The position numbers and the translations under genes were made by a program. Below the pieces are notes generated by a model. It worked only from the letters and a program-made list of their open reading frames with translations. It had not been told where the DNA came from and searched no databases. Below are positions 25,959 through 34,782 of a DNA stretch of 64,000 nt, in pieces (the first letter of the stretch is position 1; every line of letters begins with the position of its first letter). This stretch comes from Pelagicoccus sp. SDUM812003 (GTDB lineage: Bacteria; Verrucomicrobiota; Verrucomicrobiia; Opitutales; Opitutaceae): positions 124,001 to 188,000 of the forward strand of contig NZ_JARXHY010000005.1 in assembly GCF_031127815.1 (NCBI RefSeq). The letters run 5' to 3'.

Positions 25959-27392
25959 ATGAACAACGATCTTCCCTCCCGCTCCCGAAGAAACTTTCTC
26001 AAAACCGCTGGAGCCGCCCTCGCCTTCACTGGATTGCAGCGCTATTCGCGAGCTGCCGACAAATTGATCGGCGCCCGCGGAGCAGCTACCACTTCCTCGG
26101 CTGCCGTCGAGGGCTTCGGACCGCTTCTTGACGATCCCGCAGGCCTGATCCGCCTTCCGAAGGGTTTCACCTACCAAAGCTTTTCCAAGACGGGCGAGCT
26201 CATGGATGACGGCTTTCATGTTCCCGGAGCCCATGACGGCATGGCAGCCTTCGAAGGTCCCGACGGGTCGACGCTTCTAGTACGCAACCACGAGATGAGC
26301 CCGGGGAACGATGATGCTAGCCCGTTCCAATCAAGCGACGAGCTCTTCGAAAGGGCCCGTCCCCACATGTATGATACGGCCCACGGCAGGCATGCCTGTA
26401 CCGGTGGTACCACTACACTCGTTTACGATACGCGAAACAAGAAACTGCTGCAGCACTCCTTCTCGCTCGCGGGAACCATGCGAAACTGCTCAGGCGGACC
26501 GACCCCGTGGGGAACTTGGATCACCTGCGAGGAAACAGTGGTCCGCTCTGGCGACATCCTAGAGAAGGACCATGGCTACTGTTTCGAGGTGCCCGCGACT
26601 GCGGAAATGAGGCTCGCCCCTTCGACGCCGATCAAAGGCATGGGTCGCTTCAATCATGAAGCCGTCGCGGTGGACCCGGCCACCAGCATCGTCTATCTCA
26701 CCGAGGATCGGCCCGATGGGCTGCTCTACCGCTACGTGCCGAAAACTCCGGGCAAGATGCTCGACGGAGGAAAGCTTCAAGCTCTCGCGATCAAGGATGC
26801 GCCTTCCCGCGACACGCGAAACTGGAGGGAAATCGGCCAGCCCGACTTTCCGATCGACACGCCCATCGCAGCGGAGTGGATCGACCTCCAGAACATTGAA
26901 GCCCCAGAAGACGATCTGCGCTATCGCGGCTTTCAGCGAGGAGCCGCTCGTTTCGCCCGTGGAGAAGGCATGGTCTACAGCGATGGCCATATCTATTTCG
27001 CCTGCACCAACGGTGGGGCGAGGAAATTCGGTCAAATTTTCAAGTATTCGCCTAGCAACTACGAAGCAACCAATCAGGAAAGCTCCCAGCCAGGCACGCT
27101 ATCGCTTCATATCGAATCGCACGACAGCAAGCTGATGCAGGCTTGCGACAATCTCACGGTGGCGCCGTGGGGCGACGTTATCATTTGCGAGGACGATAGC
27201 GAGAAGAGCGCCATCGTAGGCGTGACGCCCGAGGGCAAGCTCTACCATATCGCCCACATCGCTATGCAAAGCGAGCTCGCAGGCGCCTGTTTCTCCCCCG
27301 ACGGGACGACCTTGTTCGTGAACGTGCAGAAGAACCCCGGTCAAACCCTCGCCATCACGGGACCTTGGGAATCACGTAGGATTTCATCTTGA
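25959..27392 (+). CDS. Tat-exported PhoX-like (DUF839) protein
   Basis: 477 residues from the ATG at 25959; the longer frame from 25686 overlaps hflX and is not used. The twin-arginine signal SRRNFLK at 9-15 is followed by a hydrophobic stretch and AAD, typical of Tat export of a folded protein. The body matches the DUF839/PhoX family: FKYSPSNYE-like propeller strands, PWGTWITCEET, MGRFNHEAVAVDP, VYLTEDRPDGLLYRYVP, and LTVAPWGDVIICEDD. PhoX members are calcium/iron alkaline phosphatases, but many DUF839 proteins have no known activity. Phosphatase function is therefore only possible. It is convergent with a GNAT gene. Confidence 0.82.
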   Translation: MNNDLPSRSRRNFLKTAGAALAFTGLQRYSRAADKLIGARGAATTSSAAVEGFGPLLDDPAGLIRLPKGFTYQSFSKTGELMDDGFHVPGAHDGMAAFEGPDGSTLLVRNHEMSPGNDDASPFQSSDELFERARPHMYDTAHGRHACTGGTTTLVYDTRNKKLLQHSFSLAGTMRNCSGGPTPWGTWITCEETVVRSGDILEKDHGYCFEVPATAEMRLAPSTPIKGMGRFNHEAVAVDPATSIVYLTEDRPDGLLYRYVPKTPGKMLDGGKLQALAIKDAPSRDTRNWREIGQPDFPIDTPIAAEWIDLQNIEAPEDDLRYRGFQRGAARFARGEGMVYSDGHIYFACTNGGARKFGQIFKYSPSNYEATNQESSQPGTLSLHIESHDSKLMQACDNLTVAPWGDVIICEDDSEKSAIVGVTPEGKLYHIAHIAMQSELAGACFSPDGTTLFVNVQKNPGQTLAITGPWESRRISS

Positions 27393-27452
27393 TAGAACGC
27401 CGCAGATCAATGACGAAACGCGACGCACAAACCGCCTCGCCACGTGCGGTTC

Positions 27453-28028
27453 CTAGCTGGCCAGTCCTCGATCCTGTGCCAAGAACGAACGCCACTGGCT
27501 CTGCGTGATCGAAAGCTGATCTTCAGCAACCCACTCGCCTCTTTTCATGAAACCTTCTTCAAGGTGACGCTTGAAGCGAAAGCCGTTCTTTTCCAGAACG
27601 CGGCGACTCGCGAAATTCCAATCCGCATGGCAGGCTTCAATCACTTTCAAGCCTAGCTCGGTGAAACAGAAATCCAGCAGACGCTGCAGCGCCTCGCTCA
27701 TGTACCCGTAATTTTGATACTTTGGGTGCGTCCAGAAGCCAACCGAATCGCCACAGGGTCGCTCCTCGATAGCGATGCGCCCCACCGGAGTCCCATTCTC
27801 CTTGAGCTCCATCGTGAAGACGTAGGCCGTGCCCGCGTTCCAGTTTTCTATGGTTTTATGAAAGGTCTCTACGCACGCTTCCTTGGCTTCCGGCGGATCC
27901 CAGAGCATGCCATCATTGAAACTGGGATACCGAGTCGCATCAAAGATGAAATCGATATCCTCGAGCAACGGACAACGCAAAATCAAGCGATCCGTCTCCA
28001 ATCGCGTATCGAGCGAAAGCGGCTTCAT
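27453..28028 (-). CDS. RimJ/RimL-type GNAT acetyltransferase
   Basis: 191 residues. It opens [20 protein letters not shown], the typical start of the RimJ/RimL subgroup, then GRIAIEERPCGDSVGFWTHPKYQNYGYMSEALQRLLDF (acetyl-CoA-binding motif A) and NFASRRVLEKNGF (motif B). This subgroup acetylates protein N-termini, antibiotics or small amines; the substrate cannot be inferred. Single gene between convergent phoX-like and same-strand aldo/keto reductase genes, with no operon partner visible. Confidence 0.85.
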   Translation of the reverse strand: MKPLSLDTRLETDRLILRCPLLEDIDFIFDATRYPSFNDGMLWDPPEAKEACVETFHKTIENWNAGTAYVFTMELKENGTPVGRIAIEERPCGDSVGFWTHPKYQNYGYMSEALQRLLDFCFTELGLKVIEACHADWNFASRRVLEKNGFRFKRHLEEGFMKRGEWVAEDQLSITQSQWRSFLAQDRGLAS

Positions 28029-28149
28029 AACGAGGGAAAGAAATAAGGCTCAACCTTCCCTCGTCAAATCGGATTTTCGGGCGGAGACCGCCTAACCGAG
28101 CGGGCATTCTAAAAACGCAGATTAGCCACGAGGACGGCGGCCGCTCCCA

Positions 28150-29139
28150 TCAGTACGGACCGCGAATCTGATCGCGAACCTTCTCTTGATAAAACGCGCT
28201 CAGCTTGTCGTGCAGTTCCGCGCCGAGTTCAGGCAGGTCCGCAATCGCCGCGTTGCCCTTGGCCTGCTCGACCTTTGTCGCCCCAGGGATAACGACCGAC
28301 ACCGCGTCGTGATCGAGAATCCAACGCAAAGCCATCTGGGCCATGGTCATGCCCTCAGGCGCCATCGCTTTCAGTTCCGTAGCGAGCTCGACTCCCTTTT
28401 CGTACGGCAGCCCGGCAAAGGTTTCGCCCACGTTGAAGGCATCGCCATTCTTGTTGTAGTTGCGATGGTCCGACTCCGAAAAGGTCGTATCCGATTTGAA
28501 CTTACCCGTAAGCAAGCCGCTGGCCAGCGGCACTCGAGCGATTATGCCTACCTTGCTCGCCTTGGCCTTTTCGAAAAGCGTTGCGATAGGCTTTTGACGG
28601 AAAATGTTGAAAATGATCTGCAGCGACGTCAGCTCCGGGGCCTTATCAATGCAAAGCAACGCTTCCTCCATCGACTCCACGCTTGCACCGAAACGCTTGA
28701 TCTTCCCTTCGTCGACCAAGGCGTTGAGGATCTGCCAGATCTCGTCGCCACGCATGACTTCGGTAGGGATGCAATGAAGCTGGACCAGATCGAGGGCCTC
28801 GGTCTTCAAGCGCAGCAGCGATTCCTCGACCCGCTCGCGCACGGATTCCGCCGTATAGTTATCTGGATACAAGTTGCCGAAGCGTCCGAGCTTGGTCGCG
28901 ACGAAAATCTGGTCTTGCAACCCGACCTCTTGAAGGAAGTTTCCGATGATCTGCTCGCTGCGTCCGCTGCCGTAGACGTCCGCCGTATCGAAAAAGGTGA
29001 CACCCGCGTCCACCGATGCCTTGAGAATCGCGTTCGCGTCCAGCACATCGACTTCACCCCAATCGCTGCCCAGCTGCCAACAGCCGAGTCCCACTCGGGA
29101 AACCTTCACGCGGTCCTTTCCAAATTCGTTGTATTGCAT
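28150..29139 (-). CDS. Aldo/keto reductase
   Basis: 329 residues of the AKR superfamily, an NADPH-dependent carbonyl reductase with a TIM-barrel fold. The catalytic tetrad is visible: Asp in FFDTADVYGSG, Tyr in the same motif, Lys in VATKLGRFG and His in LVQLHCIP. IPGATKVEQAKGNAAI near the C-terminus is the cofactor phosphate-binding region. Start at 29139 gives MQYNEFGKDRVKVSRVGLGCW, normal for the YajO/GSP69-like branch. Physiological substrate unknown. It is divergent from the leuA leader region. Confidence 0.9.
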   Translation of the reverse strand: MQYNEFGKDRVKVSRVGLGCWQLGSDWGEVDVLDANAILKASVDAGVTFFDTADVYGSGRSEQIIGNFLQEVGLQDQIFVATKLGRFGNLYPDNYTAESVRERVEESLLRLKTEALDLVQLHCIPTEVMRGDEIWQILNALVDEGKIKRFGASVESMEEALLCIDKAPELTSLQIIFNIFRQKPIATLFEKAKASKVGIIARVPLASGLLTGKFKSDTTFSESDHRNYNKNGDAFNVGETFAGLPYEKGVELATELKAMAPEGMTMAQMALRWILDHDAVSVVIPGATKVEQAKGNAAIADLPELGAELHDKLSAFYQEKVRDQIRGPY

Positions 29140-29346
29140 ACCCGAAACCTAGCGCCTCGTAGGCATCTGTAAACCCATCACCTACTCTAACAGTAGACAC
29201 TCTTTCGGTAGCGGCCAGCGCTTCGGCGGTCACATGCAGCCAGTCTCCCCGCAAAGCCGACTCTGCTCGCCGGGAGGGACCGCGCTCCCTACTCGATGCC
29301 AAACCTTGACTCTTTGGGGCGAATGCTTCTTTGTCTCGCTCAATCG

Positions 29347-29409
29347 ATGAGCAGCCTCGTCCAGATCACGCTACGACTTAGCAAGCTAGACAGTCTCCTA
29401 CTCGCGTAA
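29347..29409 (+). CDS. leuL: leuA leader peptide (Leu-rich, 20 residues)
   Basis: A 21-codon ORF, ATG at 29347 and TAA at 29407. Seven of 20 residues are Leu, three in a row just before the stop (SLLLA), encoded by CTC, CTA and CTT; CTA is used three times. It lies 140 bases upstream of leuA, between it and the divergent reductase, and is followed by a terminator-type hairpin. This is the layout of translation-coupled attenuators: ribosomes stall on Leu codons when charged tRNA-Leu is scarce, which favours readthrough into the biosynthetic gene. No Shine-Dalgarno is obvious. The ORF is short, so confidence rests on composition, position and the matching arrangement at ilvB. Confidence 0.7.
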   Translation: MSSLVQITLRLSKLDSLLLA

Positions 29410-29437
29410 GCGGCAGGGGCTCGTCGGGACGTGTATT

Positions 29438-29475
29438 CGATTTCATCGCGCTTTTGGTGCGCGCGATTCGATTTT
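29438..29475 (+). terminator. Putative attenuator hairpin before leuA
   Basis: ATCGCGC (29445-29451) pairs with GCGCGAT (29461-29467), extended by CGA/TCG with a bulge, and is followed by ATTTTC. An alternative pairing partner exists further out: GGCAGGGGC (29412-29420) with GCCCCCGCC (29505-29513). Competing structures are expected for an attenuator, but I could not fold the RNA. Confidence 0.5.
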
Positions 29476-29549
29476 CAGCCTGTTTCGGCCCTTCTTTTGG
29501 GATTGCCCCCGCCTGTCCGCGACCATTCGTTTTCAAACCTGAAACAGAC

Positions 29550-31226
29550 ATGCAAAAACCACCGATAACAAAGTACCGACCCTTCCCGGTTGTCGATCTG
29601 CCTGATCGCCAATGGCCAAGTCGTTCCATCGACACGGCCCCCATCTGGTGCAGCGTAGACCTACGAGACGGCAATCAGGCCCTCGCCATACCCATGAACG
29701 TCGAGGAAAAGGTCGAGCTCTTCAAAACGCTGGTGGGTATTGGCTTCAAGGAAATCGAAGTCGGCTTCCCCTCCGCGTCCGATACGGAATTCGCATTTCT
29801 TCGTCGACTCGTGGATGACAACCTGATCCCCGACGACGTCAGCATTCAGGTCCTCGTGCAATGCCGCGAGCACTTGATCCGCCGTACCTTCGAATCGCTG
29901 CAAGGCGTCAAGCGGGCCATCGTGCACATTTACAACTCCACCAACCCGCTGCAGCGCCGCGTAGTGTTCGGAGCGGAAAAAGAGGACATTCGAAACATCG
30001 CCATCGCCGGAGCGAAACTGGTCAAGGAACTGGTTCCCACCTTGCCGGATACTGACATCGTGCTGCAGTACTCTCCGGAAAGCTTCTCCGATACGGAGCT
30101 CGAGTTCTCCCTCGAATGCTGCGAAGCGGTGTGCGACGTCTGGCAACCCACGCCGGATCGCAAGATGATCCTGAATCTGCCCAACACCGTCGAATACATG
30201 ATGCCCAACGTGCACGCGGACCAGATCGAGTGGTTTTGCCGCAAGATCTCACGTCGTGACAGCGTCATCGTCAGCCTGCACACCCACAACGACCGCGGCA
30301 CCGGCGTGGCCGCGACCGAACTGGGCTTGATGGCGGGGGCGGATCGAGTGGAAGGCACGCTTTTCGGAAATGGCGAGCGTACTGGAAATCTGGATATCGT
30401 CACCGTGGCCTTGAACATGTACACGCAGGGCCTCGATCCGCATCTCGACTTCTCCAACCTCAACGAAATCCGCGAGGTCTACGAGCGCGTGACCAAGATG
30501 GACGTGCCACCGCGTTCGCCCTACGGCGGCGATTTGGTGTTCACCGCATTCTCGGGCTCCCACCAGGACGCCATCAAGAAGGGCTTCGCCCAAATGCCGG
30601 ACGATGAAGCAGCGCTGTGGCAGGTGCCCTACCTGACCATCGATCCGAAGGATATCGGAAGAAACTATCGCGCCATCATCCGCATCAACTCCCAATCCGG
30701 CAAAGGCGGCGTGGCCTACGTCATGGAAAAGGAATACGGCTTCAATCTTCCCAAGGAAATGCACAAGGAGCTGGGCAAGGCGGTCAACAAGGTGGCGGAC
30801 GAAACCGGCGACGAAATCACTCCAGAAGGCGTCTACGAATGCTTCCTCAACGAGTACATTCGCGTGCGCGAGCCGCTCGACATTCTGGAGTATCGCTCCG
30901 AACGCATCGACAACGACACCGTGGAAGGCTGGGCCGTGGTGAAGCACAACGGAGTGGAGAAAAACCTTCGCGGCACCGGAAACGGCCCCATCGCCGCCTT
31001 CGTGGACGCCCTGGAAGGCATCGGCTACAAGGATTACGAACTGCTCTCCTACAGCGAGCATTCGCTTAGCAAGGGCGCCAAGTCCAAGGCGGTTTCCTAC
31101 ATCGAGCTGAAGGCCCCCAATGGTGCGACCTCCTTCGGAGCCGGCATCGATACCAACATCTCCCACGCATCGATTCGCGGCGTTGTCAGCGCTCTCAACA
31201 GACTGTTAAACAGTCAATCTGGATAG
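29550..31226 (+). CDS. leuA: 2-isopropylmalate synthase
   Basis: 558 residues from the ATG at 29550; the upstream in-frame start at 29454 falls inside the leader hairpin region and is rejected. It condenses acetyl-CoA with 2-oxoisovalerate, the first committed step to leucine. Seen: WCSVDLRDGNQAL with the metal-binding Asp, GFKEIEVGFPSASDTEF, SLHTHNDRGTGVA with the HxH metal ligands, and a C-terminal regulatory domain (about 430-558) of the LeuA dimer type. N-terminal MQKPPITKYRPFPVVDLPDRQWP marks the longer actinobacterial/yeast-like branch. The peptide leader plus hairpin points to control by leucine, besides feedback inhibition. Confidence 0.96.
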   Translation: MQKPPITKYRPFPVVDLPDRQWPSRSIDTAPIWCSVDLRDGNQALAIPMNVEEKVELFKTLVGIGFKEIEVGFPSASDTEFAFLRRLVDDNLIPDDVSIQVLVQCREHLIRRTFESLQGVKRAIVHIYNSTNPLQRRVVFGAEKEDIRNIAIAGAKLVKELVPTLPDTDIVLQYSPESFSDTELEFSLECCEAVCDVWQPTPDRKMILNLPNTVEYMMPNVHADQIEWFCRKISRRDSVIVSLHTHNDRGTGVAATELGLMAGADRVEGTLFGNGERTGNLDIVTVALNMYTQGLDPHLDFSNLNEIREVYERVTKMDVPPRSPYGGDLVFTAFSGSHQDAIKKGFAQMPDDEAALWQVPYLTIDPKDIGRNYRAIIRINSQSGKGGVAYVMEKEYGFNLPKEMHKELGKAVNKVADETGDEITPEGVYECFLNEYIRVREPLDILEYRSERIDNDTVEGWAVVKHNGVEKNLRGTGNGPIAAFVDALEGIGYKDYELLSYSEHSLSKGAKSKAVSYIELKAPNGATSFGAGIDTNISHASIRGVVSALNRLLNSQSG

Positions 31227-31254
31227 GGATATCGTAGTTTCTCTTATAAATCAG

Positions 31255-31284
31255 CGCCTCCTTTTTGCAAGGAGGCGTTTTTTT
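31255..31284 (+). terminator. Terminator of leuA
   Basis: CGCCTCC (31255-31261) and GGAGGCG (31271-31277) with loop TTTTTGCAA, then seven T; 28 bases after the leuA stop. Confidence 0.92.
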
Positions 31285-31657
31285 GCATACGGTGCTGAAA
31301 ATCGCTCCGATCCGCCGAACTGGCCGACAATACCCAAAGACACCTACCAGGACAATACCCTAAGTCACCTAACCCCATTTGGATACATCTAAGCAATCAT
31401 CACCTCAATTCCGAGAAATGACGGATATACATGGAAATAGTGCTACACCTTCCCGGCGAGGAAGCCGTCAAGTACATGAAAGGGACGACCTTACATTTCT
31501 ACGCCCGAGGCGGTGCGACCAGCGCCTTCGCCAATCCCACGCAACGACCATGCTTCCTATCCATCGCAAAACGAAATTCGGTTTCACCGAGCGATCCGAT
31601 TCGTTGGTCGATGAATAAAGTCCTCGCCCTAGCCAAACAGCGATCACTTTCCTGCAA
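31285..31657. other. Intergenic stretch before the HDOD gene
   Basis: 373 bases with no supported gene. It carries the 25-base tandem repeat listed separately. A 76-codon open frame (31431-31661) overlaps the HDOD start codon by four bases, but its composition (Ser/Lys/Arg-rich, no recognisable motif) does not support it strongly. Confidence 0.4.
31326..31375. repeat. Two adjacent 25-base direct repeats
   Basis: Both units start GACAATACCC (31326 and 31351) and continue with AAG then CACCTA; about 20 of 25 positions agree. Repeated short sites next to each other are common at transposon ends, so this may be a fragment of an element terminus, but no transposase remains. Confidence 0.5.
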
Positions 31658-32524
31658 ATGACCAAACAAGAGGTTCTCGACTTTCTCACTCACGAATTCG
31701 CTCTCTCCAACCTTCCGGAGTCCTTCCAGAAGCTGAGGGAGATATCGAACGATCCCCATTCCGACATCCAGGACGTGGTCGCGGTGGTCCGAAAGGATGT
31801 CGAACTTGCCGCCCGTTTGCTCAAGCTGGCGAATTCCTCCCTCTTCAGCCGAGGCGAGCACACCGAAACCATCGAGCAGGCCGCCCAAAAGCTGGGCATG
31901 CGACGCGTGGTGGAGAGCTCTCTGGCCATCGGACTGATCAAGGAAATCTCCATCGATCCGGAGGTTTTCGATACTATCAACTTTTGGAAGCGCAGCCTCA
32001 CCATCGCCAAGATCACCGAGGACGTCTTCGAGCTCATTCCCCACTTCCTGAAGGCCCGCATCGAGAAGAATCTGCTCTACACGGCGGGCTTGCTGCACGA
32101 CGTCGGCATCCTCGCCATGATCCAGGGATTCAGCGACGAAATGGTTTCCGTTGTCGACTACGCCGTCGCGGAGGATCTGCCGATCTACGTAGCCGAGCGA
32201 AACCGCTGGGGTTTCTCCCATCAAGACATCGGTCGCATTCTCTTCAAGAAGTGGAACCTGCCGGAGTCTCTGCAGGCGGCCGCCGGCTACCACCACAACC
32301 CGGTCGATCTCAAGCGACGCATTTACGCCCCGCTGGTAGATATCATCTACGTGGCCGACTACACCTATAGCGTGCGTGAGGAAATGCCTTTCCGGGATCC
32401 CTGCAAACCTGTCATGTACCCGGAAGTCTGGAAGCGCATCGGCATCGACCCCACCGAGCTTGTGGAGCTCGAGGACAGCCTCGTCGAAGCCAAGTCCCAC
32501 GCGGAAATGCTGCTCGCCAGCTAA
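31658..32524 (+). CDS. HDOD domain protein
   Basis: 288 residues, almost all one HDOD domain (an HD-hydrolase-like fold usually lacking catalysis). Seen: LPESFQKLREISNDPHSDIQDVVAVVRKDVELAARLLKLANS, the typical HDOD opening. Also present are GMRRVVESSLAIGLI, LLYTAGLLHDVGILAM and WGFSHQDIGRILFKKWNLP, with AAAGYHHNP near the end. HDOD proteins take part in signalling, often with c-di-GMP or chemotaxis-type systems; here there is no attached effector domain. The LLHDVG and YHH residues resemble remnants of HD metal ligands, so weak hydrolase activity is not excluded. The next gene, a TonB-dependent receptor, follows after 81 bases. Confidence 0.88.
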   Translation: MTKQEVLDFLTHEFALSNLPESFQKLREISNDPHSDIQDVVAVVRKDVELAARLLKLANSSLFSRGEHTETIEQAAQKLGMRRVVESSLAIGLIKEISIDPEVFDTINFWKRSLTIAKITEDVFELIPHFLKARIEKNLLYTAGLLHDVGILAMIQGFSDEMVSVVDYAVAEDLPIYVAERNRWGFSHQDIGRILFKKWNLPESLQAAAGYHHNPVDLKRRIYAPLVDIIYVADYTYSVREEMPFRDPCKPVMYPEVWKRIGIDPTELVELEDSLVEAKSHAEMLLAS

Positions 32525-32605
32525 GATCCGTCGAGGGCGCCCGCTCCCCTCCACTCGTTTGCGACAGCATGCAAAAGCCTTGTTCTCCCGTTCCAACTGG
32601 ATGGG

Positions 32606-34717
32606 ATGACTTGCATGTCGAATACGCTACAACGACTTAAACGACCAACCCTGTGCGTCGCCGGCGCTTGCCTGTGCGGCACGGCATCGCTCTTCGCCCA
32701 GGAAGTGGTGGAACTGCCCGCGCTCTCGGTGAACGCCAACCGCCTGCTGCCCCTGCAACGTGACCTGTCGAGCCCGTCGTTGGAACTCAGCGCCCTAGAC
32801 CTTGATTCAGGAGCGTACGGCGATATCACCGAAGCCTTGGAAAGCTATCCCGGCTACGGGGCCTACCGACGCACCAGCAGCCTCGTCGCCCACCCCTCGA
32901 CGCAGGGGATCCGACTGAGAAACATCGGAGCCAACGCCACCTCGCGAAGCCTCGTTCTGCTCGATGGCGTTCCCCAGAACGATCCGTTCGGGGCATGGAT
33001 CTACTGGCATGAAATCGACTCCCAGCCTCTGGAAAGCGTGCGTCTGGCCCCGGGCGCGAACGGCGGCCTCTGGGGAAACTTCGGCAGCAGCGGCCTCATT
33101 TCCTTCGCGACCAAGGAGCCAATTGCCGGGGCGCAGCGGCTTCAGCTTGGCCTAAGCGACCTCGGGCGATTCGAACTGGAAGGCGACACCGCGATCGCCC
33201 TTTCGGAATCGCTCACCTTGGACATTGGGGGACGCTACTTCGAAACCGACGGCTTCCACACCCTCAGCGAACCCCAACGAGGCCCCGTGGACCGCAAGGC
33301 CGATTCGCAAAGCGAAGGCCTCAGCGCCCGTCTGCGCTGGGAGGCCGGACCGGACTGGCGCATGCACCTCAAAACCAGCGCCTTCAGCGAAAACCGGGGC
33401 AACGGCACCGCCGTCGCTCGGAATTCGACAGACGCCCTCAACCTGTCGCTGCTCGCGGAGCGGGCCCTCGATAGCAAGGGGTCCCGACTAAACCTCTCGG
33501 CCTACCTGCAGGATCGCAGCTTCGAAAACGTCTACGCATCCGTGGCCGACGACCGAGCAAGCGAGCGGCCGGCCCTCGACCAGTTCGACGTGCCAGCTTC
33601 GTCAGCAGGCGCGTCGGTCGTCTACCGTCGCCAATTCGACGAGCAAACCGACTTCAGCATCGGCGTGGACGCTCGGCAGGTCTCGGGCGATGTCAATGAA
33701 CGCTTTCGCAACCTGGGCGATGGATTCACCCGCCTTCGCAGGGCGGGCGGAGAGCAGCGTTTTCTGGGACTGTTCCTCACCCATGGCCTTTCCCTCTCCG
33801 AAAACGACCGCGTCGCGGCTTCGCTCCGATTCGACCGCGTATCCCAAAAAGATGGATACCGCATCGAAATCGACACCGAAAACGAAGTCACGTTGATCGA
33901 TCGCCACTACGACGATCGCGAAGACGACTTCATCTCCGGCGACCTGGCTTGGCGTCATCAGATTTCCGATACGCACGATATCGGACTCAGCCTATCCAGC
34001 GGTTTTCGAGCTCCCACGCTCAACGAACTCTACAAGCCGTTTCGCGTGAAGAACGACATCACCGAGGCCGACCCGCTTCTGGCCAACGAGCGCTTCAACA
34101 GCATCGAAGCGGATTGGAATGCAGCGCTGCGAAACGACCAACAGCTTAGCGTATCCGTTTTTCACTACGAAATCTCCGAAGTCATCGCCAACGCCCTGAT
34201 CACTACCGAATCCGGCTTCGATCCCCGTTTCGGCTTCATCCCGCAGGGCGGATCCGGCAGCGTGCGAGCCAACCTGGACAAAAGCGAGGTCACAGGCATG
34301 GAGCTCAGCTATCTGGCGCCACTCGGCCAGAGCCTGCGCGCCGAAGCTCGCCTGATGTTCTCCGACAGCGAGATCCTCTCTGACGAGCTCAGCCAGTTCG
34401 AAGGGCTCGCCTTTCCCCAAGCAGCGCCGTGGCGGGGTAATCTCGCTCTGTTTTGGGATCCAAACGAAAAGCTTTCCCTCTGGGGCCGCTACCAGTGGAG
34501 CGACAAGGCCTACGAAAAGCTCAGTCCGGACTCGCGGCTCGGCGAAACGGGTTCCCTCAACCTGGGAGCGAGCTACCAGTTCACCGAGAGCCAGCGCCTC
34601 AGCGTGAGCATCGAAAACGCCTTGGACGAACGCAACGTGGCCGGAATCAGCAGCGACGGACTGATCTCCCTCGACGCCCCTCGCGAGCTGCGCCTCTACT
34701 GGAGCTGGCGACGCTAG
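32606..34717 (+). CDS. TonB-dependent outer-membrane receptor
   Basis: 703 residues. A signal peptide (hydrophobic core about 15-28, cleavage near LFAQ) precedes a plug domain: ITEALESYPGYGAYRRTSS, IRLRNIGANATSRSLVLLDGVPQNDPFGAWIYW, and VRLAPGANGGLWGNFGSSGLISFATK. A 22-strand barrel follows, with many alternating strands and ending in LRLYWSWRR, close to the usual terminal aromatic strand. The TonB box may be VELPALSVNA just after the signal peptide. The size and plug resemble vitamin B12 or small-siderophore receptors, but no riboswitch or transport genes are adjacent, so the ligand is unknown. A second ATG at 32615 is also possible as the start. Confidence 0.9.
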   Translation: MTCMSNTLQRLKRPTLCVAGACLCGTASLFAQEVVELPALSVNANRLLPLQRDLSSPSLELSALDLDSGAYGDITEALESYPGYGAYRRTSSLVAHPSTQGIRLRNIGANATSRSLVLLDGVPQNDPFGAWIYWHEIDSQPLESVRLAPGANGGLWGNFGSSGLISFATKEPIAGAQRLQLGLSDLGRFELEGDTAIALSESLTLDIGGRYFETDGFHTLSEPQRGPVDRKADSQSEGLSARLRWEAGPDWRMHLKTSAFSENRGNGTAVARNSTDALNLSLLAERALDSKGSRLNLSAYLQDRSFENVYASVADDRASERPALDQFDVPASSAGASVVYRRQFDEQTDFSIGVDARQVSGDVNERFRNLGDGFTRLRRAGGEQRFLGLFLTHGLSLSENDRVAASLRFDRVSQKDGYRIEIDTENEVTLIDRHYDDREDDFISGDLAWRHQISDTHDIGLSLSSGFRAPTLNELYKPFRVKNDITEADPLLANERFNSIEADWNAALRNDQQLSVSVFHYEISEVIANALITTESGFDPRFGFIPQGGSGSVRANLDKSEVTGMELSYLAPLGQSLRAEARLMFSDSEILSDELSQFEGLAFPQAAPWRGNLALFWDPNEKLSLWGRYQWSDKAYEKLSPDSRLGETGSLNLGASYQFTESQRLSVSIENALDERNVAGISSDGLISLDAPRELRLYWSWRR

Positions 34718-34782
34718 CCGATCCGGCGAAAACCGCTTGCCACGCAAGCGTCCTGCTTTCACTAACGTTGCCTTTTTCCACC

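Noticed and set aside
31431-31661. 76-codon frame overlapping the HDOD start by four bases
   Set aside because: Could be translationally coupled, but composition is atypical and no conserved feature is visible.
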